From positions 1 through 64,000 of the forward strand of contig NZ_PQGG01000029.1 in the NCBI RefSeq assembly GCF_002915595.1: a stretch of 64,000 nucleotides of DNA. Direction: 5' to 3'. Every line of letters starts with the position of its first letter. The stretch's first letter is position 1. Source of the DNA: Zhongshania marina. Its GTDB lineage: Bacteria; Pseudomonadota; Gammaproteobacteria; Pseudomonadales; Spongiibacteraceae. The position numbers were made by a program, and so were the translations under genes. The notes beneath the pieces are model-generated. The model did not search any database. It was given only the letters and a program-made list of their open reading frames with translations, and was not told the DNA's origin. Below are positions 16,943 through 26,525 of the stretch, piece by piece.

Positions 16943-18433
16943 TTAGGCTCGGCGTGAATTTCTCGGCATTTCAGCGCCGAGGTGATGATGACTCTTCGAC
17001 AGCCTATTCAACTCTTCGGCCTCATACACCGCCAAAATTTCAGCGAGCTTGCGGCTAATGGTTGTACTAGCCCGAATCATCTCGATTTTAGGCCATGTCG
17101 CCCGCTCGCCTTCGGCAATAAAAAACTGCAGTTCATCGGGTGTTAATTCGGTAAGCAATTTACGAGGATCAAAAAAGCGATATCGCGGAATAATATTAAT
17201 ATCACCTGTGTACTCTTGATTGATCACCGAATACACAATGTTAGTCACGCGGCGCACACGGGGAGAGTTTTTAAAATACTTGCGCGCCACACTGCTACCG
17301 ACCTTAGAAAACTCCTTAATGCTCCGCCCACCGAGCTGGCGCAGGGCGTTGAACAAGCCGCTGTTTTCAATTTGAGTATCGCGCACCGCCCACAGCACGA
17401 TGGGATTAGTCTGACTAACAATAAAGTGATTCACACCATAGAGCCGGCTCAATCGTTTTGCGGGGAGATCATCACTCACCGAGCCATCAATCCAGCGTCG
17501 GGTAGCCAAATACGGCTGCGGATGGCCATGAACATTTTTAGCTTCCAACATGACCGGCGGGTAAATGCCAGGTACCGCGCAGGACGCCAAAACCGCCTTG
17601 CGAATATAAACATTGGGAGAGGCAATAGCATTCAACAGACGCGAGGTTTGATGCACGTCAGATGGCGAAATTGAAATATTAATATGCCGCCCAGTACGCT
17701 CAAATGCTTCTTGAAAAGTAATATCGGGAATCAGCTTCGCGATCTTCTCTTTTAAGACTTGATGATTGATACGCGGTGAAGACTTAGACATGCGACCGTT
17801 TGCAAGCTCGACTTCGGCAAGCAGCAATTTTCCAAGATTCTCGGTTTCTAAAAAGGTCTGCAGCTCCTCATCCGTGCGCGTTCCTAAGACTGCTGCGATA
17901 AGCGAGCCGGCACTAGAACCAGAAATAATATCTGGCAATAAATTTTGCTCAACAAGCGCTTTCACCACCCCGATATGGAAATTACCCAGCACCGCGCCAC
18001 CGCTTAGCATCAAGGCCGATTTGCCATAACACTTATTGGCGCGCCGGAAAAAGTCTAACCGCTCTATAAAATTGGGGGATTCAGAGTCTAACTGTGCCAG
18101 ATGCTCTAGCGCATCGCGAATTGCATCAACGTAGTCATGGATAAGCTGTTTGGTACCAAACTTTGCCCGCGCATACAGCACTGGCTTGCCCATGCCGCCC
18201 ATATTGCCGTGAATGCCTTCATTAAGTGTAAATAACAAACCAATATTGTCGTTATTTTCACGAAAGTAGCGCAAACGCTCCAAACGCGACCGTATTGACG
18301 CGTAATCGTAAAGGCTGGTTTTATCTATTTTCTTCCAATGTTCTCGGCCAGAACAGCGGTCGTGCTCTTTGGCTAGCTCGTTCCACTCTTCATAGCTACT
18401 CGCAAGTCGCAGTTTATTTTCCAGTTTTTTCAC
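16943..18433 (-). CDS. DUF3336/patatin-like phospholipase
   Basis: This predicted lipid acyl hydrolase of 496 residues has an N-terminal DUF3336 domain (about 1-130) followed by a patatin domain. The oxyanion loop is LSGGAVLGNFHIG (about 143-155), the nucleophile elbow GSSAG puts Ser at 174, and the catalytic Asp is in WIDGS at about 316. This domain order is known from bacterial homologues of fungal triacylglycerol lipases. There is no signal peptide. It may release fatty acids from storage lipids or phospholipids, which would fit the wax synthase elsewhere in the window; the substrate is inferred. Confidence 0.93.
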   Translation of the reverse strand: MKKLENKLRLASSYEEWNELAKEHDRCSGREHWKKIDKTSLYDYASIRSRLERLRYFRENNDNIGLLFTLNEGIHGNMGGMGKPVLYARAKFGTKQLIHDYVDAIRDALEHLAQLDSESPNFIERLDFFRRANKCYGKSALMLSGGAVLGNFHIGVVKALVEQNLLPDIISGSSAGSLIAAVLGTRTDEELQTFLETENLGKLLLAEVELANGRMSKSSPRINHQVLKEKIAKLIPDITFQEAFERTGRHINISISPSDVHQTSRLLNAIASPNVYIRKAVLASCAVPGIYPPVMLEAKNVHGHPQPYLATRRWIDGSVSDDLPAKRLSRLYGVNHFIVSQTNPIVLWAVRDTQIENSGLFNALRQLGGRSIKEFSKVGSSVARKYFKNSPRVRRVTNIVYSVINQEYTGDINIIPRYRFFDPRKLLTELTPDELQFFIAEGERATWPKIEMIRASTTISRKLAEILAVYEAEELNRLSKSHHHLGAEMPRNSRRA

Positions 18434-18576
18434 AATTCAACCTACTCGTCGTATCGACAATATTTGCGCTTGTTTCTAAAGCTTTACACCACTCTAACGA
18501 ATAGCTATGACGCTGACTATAGGCATTTATCATTAATTTTTAGAAAGCCAGCGATGACCACCAATTTTTGAGAAGA

Positions 18577-19887
18577 TCACAGAACTTGTGTGTAAATATA
18601 ATCCATATCGACACAAGGTTTGCAAGTTTTGCTAATTCCATTGAGTAATTTCAGTAAACTCGGAAGGTGATTTCCAATCACTGGCTTTCCAGAGGTAAGC
18701 AATGACACGGCGATATCGCGCTCAGGATCTGCCCAGCACAGAATATTCGAAAAACCTAAATGCCCGTAGGCATAATGGGTCTTCGGCCCGTATAGGCCAA
18801 GCGGGTTCATACCCAGCATCATGCCGGCGCTATAGCGCATTGGTAAAACAATCAGAGAGTGGTCAAACTGTGGCTTACCCATTTCACGCGTTGCGCGATT
18901 CACTGTCAGCGGCGTAAATATACGCTTGCCTTCCCACTGCCCTCCCTGCAACAACATTTGAAAGAAACGCCCCGCCTCCTCTGCGGTCGCGTACAAATTA
19001 GCCGAGGCAATTTCGGCACTTAAAAATGCCTCGCTATTGGAAATATCAACCACATCAGACACACCAACCCCAAGTATTTTTGCCAGCTGACGCTCCACCA
19101 CCCCTAAATTTGGCAAACCGGTAGCGTAATTTCGCGCGACCAAGGCCTGATCCTTTGCCTCCAAACCAAATCGGAAATACCTCATCCCCATTGGCTTGCG
19201 AACAATCTCATCAAGGTATTCATTTAGGGTTTTACCGGTGACAACACGAATCAGCTCAGCCTGTATAAAGCCTCCAGTAATAGCGTGATAAGCCAACACG
19301 CGGCCATCGCTATGCAAGCCCGGTTGCTTGCAAATTTGCTCAACCGCTGCAGCCTGATTAAACAGCAGATCAATATCTACATCATCCGGTATACCCGGCA
19401 CCCCAGCGCGGTGCGCAAGTAGTTGATACACCGTGATTTGCGCCTTACCCTCCGCAGCAAATGCGGGAATATAGTGACTAACAGGATTGAGTAAGTCGAT
19501 CAGGCCATCTTCCGCCAATTTATGTATTAGCATTGCCGACACAGCTTTTGAGGCAGAAAACAAACACACTGGGGTCTGCAATGAGGCAACACGGGCTTGG
19601 GTGTGGTTCGCACCATCCGCATAACCAATAGAGCGGTTTAATAAGACATCCCCACCCCGGCGCAGACATAAGCTGACCATCGGATGCATTCCCGACTGAA
19701 ACAGCGACTCCGCATGCCCCCAAAGCGCCTCAATATCTTGCTGGGCAATACCGTGCTCAATACCGGCAACCTCTTGGGGATCAATATCTAGCAAGCCAGA
19801 CACATCGTTCGGAACAGAAATACCGCGAAACACTAAATTACGGTAACTGCGATACTGGTCTGATAACCACATATTATTGCTCTTCAT
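18577..19887 (-). CDS. Beta-lactamase-fold serine hydrolase (EstB-like)
   Basis: The 436-residue protein belongs to the class C beta-lactamase/esterase family. The catalytic SXXK is SASK at residues 111-114, the second-motif Tyr is in LAYHAITGG near residue 200, and YGHLGFSN takes the place of KTG late in the protein. It has no signal peptide, which favours a cytoplasmic esterase over an antibiotic-resistance enzyme. It is a single gene between the patatin gene and the tetR/P450 pair. The substrate is unknown. Confidence 0.9.
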   Translation of the reverse strand: MKSNNMWLSDQYRSYRNLVFRGISVPNDVSGLLDIDPQEVAGIEHGIAQQDIEALWGHAESLFQSGMHPMVSLCLRRGGDVLLNRSIGYADGANHTQARVASLQTPVCLFSASKAVSAMLIHKLAEDGLIDLLNPVSHYIPAFAAEGKAQITVYQLLAHRAGVPGIPDDVDIDLLFNQAAAVEQICKQPGLHSDGRVLAYHAITGGFIQAELIRVVTGKTLNEYLDEIVRKPMGMRYFRFGLEAKDQALVARNYATGLPNLGVVERQLAKILGVGVSDVVDISNSEAFLSAEIASANLYATAEEAGRFFQMLLQGGQWEGKRIFTPLTVNRATREMGKPQFDHSLIVLPMRYSAGMMLGMNPLGLYGPKTHYAYGHLGFSNILCWADPERDIAVSLLTSGKPVIGNHLPSLLKLLNGISKTCKPCVDMDYIYTQVL

Positions 19888-20101
19888 AGAAAAATCAGCC
19901 GAAGTTTATAGCATGTCTAACAAGGCTACTCTATGACGCAAATGACATTCACCACTAGCAATATCGGCCACATCCAGCTTGCAAGCCCCTAAAATTCCTC
20001 ATGTTTAATCAAAGCTGCAACTCCGAACCATGTAGCACAAGATGCACGAAATCCACCAGTTCATAAACGCGACTATGAATTTAACTTGACGCCGAGCGCC
20101 A

Positions 20102-20141
20102 GCTAACTCAATATTAAACACGTGTTTAATATTGAGTTAGC
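20102..20141. promoter_or_regulatory. Perfect 40-bp palindrome, probable TetR operator
   Basis: The sequence from gctaactcaatattaaacac to its exact complement is a perfect 40-bp palindrome with no spacer. It ends three bases before the GTG start of the tetR gene. TetR-family repressors commonly bind such palindromes and repress their own gene. The size could hold two repressor dimers. As mRNA it would fold over the translation start. Confidence 0.75.
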
Positions 20142-20144
20142 GCC

Positions 20145-20798
20145 GTGAACCTAACAACAAGCCCGCGCAAGCGGGGTCGCCCGAAAAAGAGTGAAGCCCC
20201 CGCACTCTCTATCGAACAACTGCTAGATGCCTCTGCGGTGATATTTGCCAGAGATGGCTATGACGGTGTCTCTCTGCGCAAACTGCAAGATGAGCTGGAC
20301 GTCAGCTACACCTTTTTCCACCACTACTTCAGCTCAAAAGAACAGCTTTGGCAGGCGGTGGTTGACCGCCTATGTGGCGCAACTACGGCCAAAGTATTAG
20401 CAGCACTACAACACATTGATGACGACCACAACGAGCTAGACGCGCTAAAAGAAGGGATCGCGGTATACATTCGCAGCGCCTTTGAGCACCCCGCGCTTTA
20501 CCATATATGCCAGCAGGAATCGCTGCGGGAAGGCCCTCGCCTCAGCTACATTCACAAACATTATTTTGAACCCGCCTGGCAGCTCATTGGCAGCATGGTC
20601 GAAAGGGTAGATAGTCTCGGCCTAATCAAAAACATCCCCACCGAAACCCTATTTTTTGTGGTTCAGTCCGCCACCGCGCCGGTGGTGCAGCTACCGTTTT
20701 ACCAGCGCCTCACCGGCAAAGCGGAGTTAGATCCTGAATTTGTAGAAACCCATATTCAACAATCCATAGACCTGCTGTTTCACGGCTGGCACAAATAA
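20145..20798 (+). CDS. TetR family transcriptional regulator
   Basis: This 217-residue protein starts with a basic tail (SPRKRGRPKKS) and a TetR-type helix-turn-helix at about residues 23-70 (IFARDGYDGVSLRKLQDELDV, broken here by the usual TetR turn, then YTFFHHYFSSKEQLW). The rest is a ligand-binding domain. The only sensible start is GTG at 20145, right after the palindrome, with no clear ribosome site. The P450 gene follows 15 bases later, so the regulator probably controls itself and the P450. Confidence 0.92.
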   Translation: MNLTTSPRKRGRPKKSEAPALSIEQLLDASAVIFARDGYDGVSLRKLQDELDVSYTFFHHYFSSKEQLWQAVVDRLCGATTAKVLAALQHIDDDHNELDALKEGIAVYIRSAFEHPALYHICQQESLREGPRLSYIHKHYFEPAWQLIGSMVERVDSLGLIKNIPTETLFFVVQSATAPVVQLPFYQRLTGKAELDPEFVETHIQQSIDLLFHGWHK

Positions 20799-20813
20799 AA
20801 AACGGAAGCCCAC

Positions 20814-22175
20814 ATGAAGACATCAACTGAGTATTTAGACCTACCCCGCAAATCTACCAGCAAACTCCAACACCTGCCCGGTGACAGTGGTGCCTTGCCG
20901 ATTCTTGGCGATACCGTCGAATTTTTAACAGATTATCTAGGTCTGGTTTCTCGGAAGCATAAGCTCTACGGTCCTATCTTCCGCAACAACGCATTGCTGC
21001 AAAAAACCGTCGCGCTACTTGGGCCAGAAGCGAACGAGCTCGTGTTAAAAGACAGTGACAAAATATTTTCTAACAAAATGGCTTGGGACCCACTGCTCGA
21101 CAAACTATTCCCAGATGGGCTCATGCTGCGGGATTTTGACGAACACCGCTTTCACCGCCGTATTCTGCAAGCCGCGTTTAAAAAAGATGCCCTACAAGGC
21201 TATCTCGACGATATGAACCCGCGCATGCGTGAAGGCGTAGCGGACTTCCCAAAAAATGCGGAGTTCGGATTTAAAGACAGTATTAAATCGCTACTTTTAG
21301 ATGTTGCCGCCCAAATTTTTATGGGCGTTAAAATGGGCGAAGAAGCCGACGCTATCAACAAAGGCTTTTTGCACGCAATGGAAGCCTCAATGGCCGTTGT
21401 AAAATTGCCGATACCCGGCACAACCTGGCAAAAAGGCTTAAACGGCCGCAAAACCCTAAAGGCCTTTATTGAAAAACATATTGAGGCAAAGCGTAGCACC
21501 GAAAGCAGTGATTTTTTCTCGCAGTTCTGTCACGCCAAAGACGAAGACGGCAATACCCTCAGTAACGAAGCCGTGCGCGATCACACCATATTTTTATTGT
21601 TTGCCGCCCACGACACGACCACCAGTACGCTTTGCTCAATTATTTATGCGCTAGCAAAAAACCCAGAGTGGCAGGATATTTTGTACGAGGAATGCAAACT
21701 AATCGACGGCGACCACCTCAACTACGACGACTTACCAAAACTCGACAAGGCTGCCCTGGTCATGAAGGAAGCACTGCGCATGTTCCCACCAGTGCCAGCT
21801 ATTCCCCGCCGCTTAATAAAAGAAACTGAAATTATGGGCTACCGTCTACCGGCAAATACCGGCATCGGCATATCGCCCCTGTTCACCCACTATATGGAAG
21901 AATGGTGGACGGAACCCACCAAATTCGACCCTGAGCGGTTCTCCACCGAACGCGCTGAACACAAGCGCCATCTGTATCAATGGGTGCCGTTTGGCGGCGG
22001 TGGTCATAAATGCATCGGCCTTAACTTTGCCGAAATGCAGGTAAAATTATTTATGTTCCACCTGCTGCGCAATTACACCATCAGCGTGAAACCAGGCTAT
22101 GAAATGAAATACAACGCGGTGCCTATTTCATTCCCAACCGACGGACTGCCAGTCACCATCACGGCACGGAAATAA
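20814..22175 (+). CDS. Cytochrome P450
   Basis: This 453-residue haem monooxygenase shows the I-helix motif AAHDTTTS (about 264-271), the ExxR pair in KEALR (319-322) and the haem loop FGGGGHKCIG with the axial Cys at 400. The general look (PGDSGALPILGDTVEF near the start) resembles the CYP51/CYP26/CYP120 branch, which acts on sterols and retinoids. It lacks a membrane anchor and no ferredoxin partner is adjacent. Co-transcription with tetR suggests induction by its substrate. A sterol- or isoprenoid-like substrate is only a guess from the branch. Confidence 0.95.
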   Translation: MKTSTEYLDLPRKSTSKLQHLPGDSGALPILGDTVEFLTDYLGLVSRKHKLYGPIFRNNALLQKTVALLGPEANELVLKDSDKIFSNKMAWDPLLDKLFPDGLMLRDFDEHRFHRRILQAAFKKDALQGYLDDMNPRMREGVADFPKNAEFGFKDSIKSLLLDVAAQIFMGVKMGEEADAINKGFLHAMEASMAVVKLPIPGTTWQKGLNGRKTLKAFIEKHIEAKRSTESSDFFSQFCHAKDEDGNTLSNEAVRDHTIFLLFAAHDTTTSTLCSIIYALAKNPEWQDILYEECKLIDGDHLNYDDLPKLDKAALVMKEALRMFPPVPAIPRRLIKETEIMGYRLPANTGIGISPLFTHYMEEWWTEPTKFDPERFSTERAEHKRHLYQWVPFGGGGHKCIGLNFAEMQVKLFMFHLLRNYTISVKPGYEMKYNAVPISFPTDGLPVTITARK

Positions 22176-22188
22176 GCCATTTTAATAT

Positions 22189-22224
22189 GCCGAGCTTAGT
22201 CACTTTTGTCGTACTAAGCTCGGC
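22189..22224. terminator. Stem-loop between convergent P450 and AlkA genes
   Basis: A perfect 12-bp stem (gccgagcttagt at 22189-22200, actaagctcggc at 22213-22224) lies just after the P450 stop and before the alkA-like gene end. U-runs are short on both strands; it may serve both genes. Confidence 0.6.
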
Positions 22225-22281
22225 TTAAACCAACTCATTTGTTAACAACCCGGCGAAAAAACTTCAAAGAGCCGTAAATAA

Positions 22282-23262
22282 CTAAAATCCATCACCAGAC
22301 TGCATCGCCCATAGGTGTGCGGCGACCAACGCCCGCCAGGGTGAAAATTGCGCGAGCCAAACCTGCGTTTCTTCCGCAGTGATTTTTACTTCACGGCCAA
22401 GTAAGAGCTGTAAGTTTCGCCTTACCGCAACATCGCCATGTAAGGATCCATCTAAATAGCCAAGCCCCCGCAACAACACATAATTGACCGTCCACGGACC
22501 AATGCCACGAATTGCCAATAATGCTGCACGAATAGCATCAGCTGATTCATCCCCTAATTTTTCCTTATTATCCAGTATCGCTAGTTCCTTGCTCTCTATC
22601 GCCGCTGCCAGTGCCAGCAGGGTGTTCGCCTTGCCAATAGACAGGCCTAAACTGCGCAATTGTTCGACCTTACTCGCGGCAAGACTAGCGGGATCGGGGT
22701 GGCACAATAGTCCCTGCGAATGCGCAACACCGAGGCTTTGAATAAAACGGCGCCGAATAGATATCGCTGCGTTGACGCTAATTTGTTGGCCAGTAACCGC
22801 CCAACATAAGGCCTCAAATGGGCTCGCGGATTGCGGCACCCGCAAGCCGCTGCGGCGGTAAACTAAACTAGCCAACTCGCGATGGCCGGCGACTGCTTTT
22901 TCAAATTCCTCTACATCTTGATCCAAACCCAGCATACGCCGGCTCAGCCCCTCAAGGCGCAGGCTCCAACCCTCGCGAGTTGCAGCACTAATGCGAGGCT
23001 TCTCGGTGTCGATATGTAAACTCACCTTCGCAATATTAGAAATAAAATGAATTCGTAAACAGGCGGCGAAGCCATCCCACAGCATGGCCTTATCTAAGCT
23101 ATTTACTAATTGAGGGGACGATGAAAATTCGGCATAGGTGTAAACGCGCTCGGAAACCTGCTCTTTATCCCGGTCATGAAAGGCAAGTACGTCCTTAAAT
23201 CGAAAACCCGCCGGAAGCGGAACTTCTATGTCAAGGACGACGCCTTTTGGATTCACGGCCAT
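22282..23262 (-). CDS. DNA-3-methyladenine glycosylase II (AlkA-like)
   Basis: This base-excision-repair glycosylase of the HhH-GPD superfamily removes alkylated bases from DNA. The 326-residue protein has the helix-hairpin-helix region IRGIGPWTVNYVLLRGLG followed by LHGDVAVRR, with the catalytic Asp at about residue 277. An N-terminal domain of about 120 residues has the AlkA N-domain pattern. No ada gene is adjacent. Assignment to AlkA rather than another HhH-GPD enzyme rests on length and domain order. Confidence 0.88.
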   Translation of the reverse strand: MAVNPKGVVLDIEVPLPAGFRFKDVLAFHDRDKEQVSERVYTYAEFSSSPQLVNSLDKAMLWDGFAACLRIHFISNIAKVSLHIDTEKPRISAATREGWSLRLEGLSRRMLGLDQDVEEFEKAVAGHRELASLVYRRSGLRVPQSASPFEALCWAVTGQQISVNAAISIRRRFIQSLGVAHSQGLLCHPDPASLAASKVEQLRSLGLSIGKANTLLALAAAIESKELAILDNKEKLGDESADAIRAALLAIRGIGPWTVNYVLLRGLGYLDGSLHGDVAVRRNLQLLLGREVKITAEETQVWLAQFSPWRALVAAHLWAMQSGDGF

Positions 23263-23321
23263 TGTTAAATCAGTCTTCAGCGGGGCGGAACAGCGATCGT
23301 AACAATATCCCTGACTAAAAC

Positions 23322-24512
23322 CTATTCAACAAAGCGTTTGCGATATTCGGAAAACTGCTGTTTCAGCCCGTCCTCAGTTAGGCCAAATTGCTCCAGTGTA
23401 TATTCATGACTGGGGCGACTATCCCGACGATTTTCTTCTTGGTGCTTTTCCATCGCAGCGCGGGCGGTATCAGTCAACTCCATATCAATAAAGTCGTAGA
23501 CTTTTTTAACTGATGACAGCGGATCCACCACGGTATCTTTGTACCACACATCTAAAAATGCCTGCGGCTGCTCCTCTCTGGTTTTAAGAGTGTGCAAGGT
23601 GCCGCGCGCGTACTTGGCCGCCCATTGTTCACCCACCACTTTACCGTCGACATTATCGCTGCACATAATCCACAGGTTGTAATTCATGCTGGCTGCCGAG
23701 GGAATGGTTTGTAGCGGATCACGGTGAGTCTGCACAATTTTAGCGTCGGGGAATACCTTTAATAAGGTCGCAATGTGATGAATATGATGCGGCGTTTTTA
23801 AGAGCCAGCGCTCTGCCACCTGGCCGGTTTGTTTCTTCTGCCACTGCAAACATTGCAGTAGACGCTTTAGGTATTCATAAGCCGGTGTGTTGTCGTGCTC
23901 ATCATTCCACTTACCATAGCTTGGCACATTGCAAAAAGCGTCCGGTACGGTACTGTAAAAACTGTGCTCGAGTAGCAATATATCTTCATCTGCCGCCACT
24001 GGATCCATGGGGTGAATCGCCGCTAATTCTGGGTTTGCTTCTAGCATCGCGGCCACTTCCGCCTCTGCAGAAGTTATACGGGCATCCTTACTCTTGAAAT
24101 CCCAATCCAGCTCCGGCGCGGGATTACGCACCTCATACCACAACGGCGCATAAAAGCGCTTATCGGCGGCAAGTATGCGATGGAAAAAAGTTGAACCTGT
24201 GCGCTGTAATCCAATAATGACTACCGGCGATTTTATCTCTTCATCCAAAATTTCTGGATGCTTTTCTATCCACGCCTCTACGCGTAAGCGATTAATAAGA
24301 ATATTTAAAATACGCTGATACTGACCAAAGCGACCACCAGGATTTAAATTCGCTTCGTCATTTAAGGATTTAACAAGAACATTTAAAGGCTCACGAAAAG
24401 ACTCGTCACCAAAGTCCTGCAAACCGGTGGCATCCATTGCCGCAGCCAGCAAGGCTTCTGGGCTTAAATCCACCTCTGGAATGGCAAACTCTTGGCTTTG
24501 ATCTGTGCTCAA
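23322..24512 (-). CDS. Sulfotransferase family protein
   Basis: The 396-residue protein matches the bacterial Sulfotransfer_3 family. The PAPS 5'-phosphosulfate loop is IIGLQRTGSTFFHRIL (around residue 98) and the 3'-phosphate region is KIVQTHRDPLQTIPS near residue 270. The start is TTG at 24512, preceded by ttggaga. It follows the DUF1214 gene by 18 bases on the same strand, an arrangement seen in lipid-degrading bacteria. The acceptor, possibly a lipid or sterol-like alcohol, is unknown. Confidence 0.9.
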   Translation of the reverse strand: MSTDQSQEFAIPEVDLSPEALLAAAMDATGLQDFGDESFREPLNVLVKSLNDEANLNPGGRFGQYQRILNILINRLRVEAWIEKHPEILDEEIKSPVVIIGLQRTGSTFFHRILAADKRFYAPLWYEVRNPAPELDWDFKSKDARITSAEAEVAAMLEANPELAAIHPMDPVAADEDILLLEHSFYSTVPDAFCNVPSYGKWNDEHDNTPAYEYLKRLLQCLQWQKKQTGQVAERWLLKTPHHIHHIATLLKVFPDAKIVQTHRDPLQTIPSAASMNYNLWIMCSDNVDGKVVGEQWAAKYARGTLHTLKTREEQPQAFLDVWYKDTVVDPLSSVKKVYDFIDMELTDTARAAMEKHQEENRRDSRPSHEYTLEQFGLTEDGLKQQFSEYRKRFVE

Positions 24513-24530
24513 AATTCAATCTCCAAATTA

Positions 24531-25652
24531 TTATTGTGTTAATTCTTTTGCCAATTCCGTCAGCTTCACCACTTTGCAGCGCGGATGCACAATACGGTTT
24601 GCACCAATCCAACGGAATGCCATTGTCCCCTCGCGGTGACCAGTAGTATCGAGCCAATTTTTACATTTAGGATCGCTGCCAGATACCACAATACTTACGC
24701 CGCCATCAGCACGATACTTCGCCGTGTGTTTATTGACATGGATTTGCACATAGCGATATTCCAAAGACTCCATCCAATAATTATTAAGCTGAAAATTCCA
24801 ATTATCGCATTCAGGAACATCATCAACTTCAATCAGTAAGGCTTCGTCATCAGCCAAATTAAAGTAGCTGTGATAATAAAAAATATTGGGATCGCCACCG
24901 AGTTTTTGGCAGTAAGCTTGATCAGCGGGAGGCAAGGTATTGGGGTGTTCTTTAAAGCCTTTTGCCCAGTCGGCAAACAAGCTTGCAGTACCTTTTACAA
25001 AGGCCGCTGTGCTGGCTAAATCGGTTTTTAATTTCTGGCCACTGAGCGGTGCTGGTTTAGCACTGCCGGTTTCTAAACGCGATATTTTTAAATCCGCAAA
25101 AATTTCTGTACTGCGGTCCAAATAGGTTTCCCGCACCAAGACCGCCACGGTATCGTCGGTGATCTTTAGCCAATTCCCCGCTTGTGGTGTTTGCGACAAA
25201 ATAACATCGATGCTGCCATCCGGATTCACCTCCAAGCCACTATGAGTATCTATTGCACCTACCGAACGCATATTGCCGTCGGCCTCCTCATAGCCACCTG
25301 CAATCGCAATAAATCCTAAATAGGCAACAGTGCCACGACTGCCGCTGATGCGATAATCATGTTTGCCGTTTATTTCGGCGCGCAAATAGTGGTTGTCGGG
25401 ATTGTCCGCACCAATTTTTGCAGTTTCATGGGATGGGCGATAAAAACTGGGAAAGTCGCGGTCACTGCACTCCATAAACATATCGAGGGCAATGCGCGTT
25501 AGGCGGGTGAGATAGCGCCAACCTTCGGCTCGGCTAAGCTCATCACGTGGCGCTTCTGGTCGAATAATTTGCTGTCCGGCCGCTTTAAGCTCGTCGCAAA
25601 AGGCCTCCCATGCGTCAATATCGACGATGGTGCTTGGCGTGTCTGCTGCCAT
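24531..25652 (-). CDS. DUF1214 domain protein
   Basis: This 373-residue cytoplasmic protein has a C-terminal DUF1214 domain with the conserved pattern around DNWNFQLNNYWMESL. The ATG at 25652 is chosen because aggaggaacaca sits directly before it; a longer reading would add 27 residues without a ribosome site. It is paired with the sulfotransferase gene downstream. DUF1214/DUF1254 proteins have no settled biochemical role, and the association with sulfotransferases suggests a step in modifying hydrophobic compounds. Confidence 0.87.
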   Translation of the reverse strand: MAADTPSTIVDIDAWEAFCDELKAAGQQIIRPEAPRDELSRAEGWRYLTRLTRIALDMFMECSDRDFPSFYRPSHETAKIGADNPDNHYLRAEINGKHDYRISGSRGTVAYLGFIAIAGGYEEADGNMRSVGAIDTHSGLEVNPDGSIDVILSQTPQAGNWLKITDDTVAVLVRETYLDRSTEIFADLKISRLETGSAKPAPLSGQKLKTDLASTAAFVKGTASLFADWAKGFKEHPNTLPPADQAYCQKLGGDPNIFYYHSYFNLADDEALLIEVDDVPECDNWNFQLNNYWMESLEYRYVQIHVNKHTAKYRADGGVSIVVSGSDPKCKNWLDTTGHREGTMAFRWIGANRIVHPRCKVVKLTELAKELTQ

Positions 25653-25749
25653 TGTGTTCCTCCTATTATTATTGATCAGATTCTGACAGTAATAAGAAGA
25701 TCCACACATCACCCAGACAGATGACACACCCACTCAGCGCGCTAAATAA

Positions 25750-26451
25750 CTACCAAGTATATTGAGGAGCCGTACCAGCTCTTACAGCTTGCTGCCAAGC
25801 CAAGCCGTCTGCCAATTCACCCTCGTCATCAAGCGGCGGATAAGCCAAACCATGTTCGCGACAATATTCACCGAGCTTGGGCTGGGCCCACTCAAACAGG
25901 GTTTGCCTAAAGCTTTGTTCGTCAATTCGACGCTGGGAGTACATACCCGCCAAGTGCCGCTGACGCTCGGCCTCTGCCAAAATAATACCGGCAGCTACCG
26001 AAACATTAAACGACTGCACCATACCGCGCATAGGAATAGTAATGTGCATATCGGCAAGCTCACACCCCCGCGCACTCACCCCCTGCTTTTCTGCGCCCAG
26101 TAAAATAACAGTGGGACGAGTGTAATCAGCTTCACGAAAATCTACCGAATCGCTGGCCAAATGGGCCGCCAAAACTTGGTAACCCTGCGCCTTTAATGGC
26201 GTCAGCGCGGCACTGACATCAGCTTGGCGCCGCACCGACACCCAGCTGTGGGAACCCATCGCGGTGCCGCGAAAGGCCTTATAGTCTTTATCCGGCATTG
26301 AGCAGTACATTGTGCCAATACCCGCAGCATCTGCGGTCCGCACAATCGCCGATAAATTCCGGCCCTTGTGAACATTATCCGTCACAATCGTCAGATCTGG
26401 TTGTCGGTACTCAAGTACCTGACGCAGGCGTTGGAAGCGTGCTGCGGTCAT
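25750..26451 (-). CDS. trmH: tRNA (guanosine-18-2'-O)-methyltransferase
   Basis: TrmH methylates the 2'-OH of G18 in the tRNA D-loop. The start at 26451 (MTAARFQRLRQVLEYRQPDL) matches the usual N-terminus. Family motifs are NVHKGRNLSAIVRTADAAG with the conserved Arg, LLGAEKQGVS and IPMRGMVQSFNVSVAAGI, the knotted SAM-binding region of the SPOUT fold. The length of 233 residues is typical. It is downstream of and in the same direction as the thioesterase gene, separated by 74 bases. Confidence 0.95.
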   Translation of the reverse strand: MTAARFQRLRQVLEYRQPDLTIVTDNVHKGRNLSAIVRTADAAGIGTMYCSMPDKDYKAFRGTAMGSHSWVSVRRQADVSAALTPLKAQGYQVLAAHLASDSVDFREADYTRPTVILLGAEKQGVSARGCELADMHITIPMRGMVQSFNVSVAAGIILAEAERQRHLAGMYSQRRIDEQSFRQTLFEWAQPKLGEYCREHGLAYPPLDDEGELADGLAWQQAVRAGTAPQYTW

Positions 26452-26525
26452 GGCGGCGCTCTCTGAATAAAAAAGCCGCATAGTTTACTGCAGAGATGCG
26501 TCCAGACAAAACCTAGACTACAACC

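Noticed and set aside
18577-19887. Antibiotic-resistance beta-lactamase
   Set aside because: There is no signal peptide and the third motif is HLG rather than KTG, which fits EstB-like esterases.
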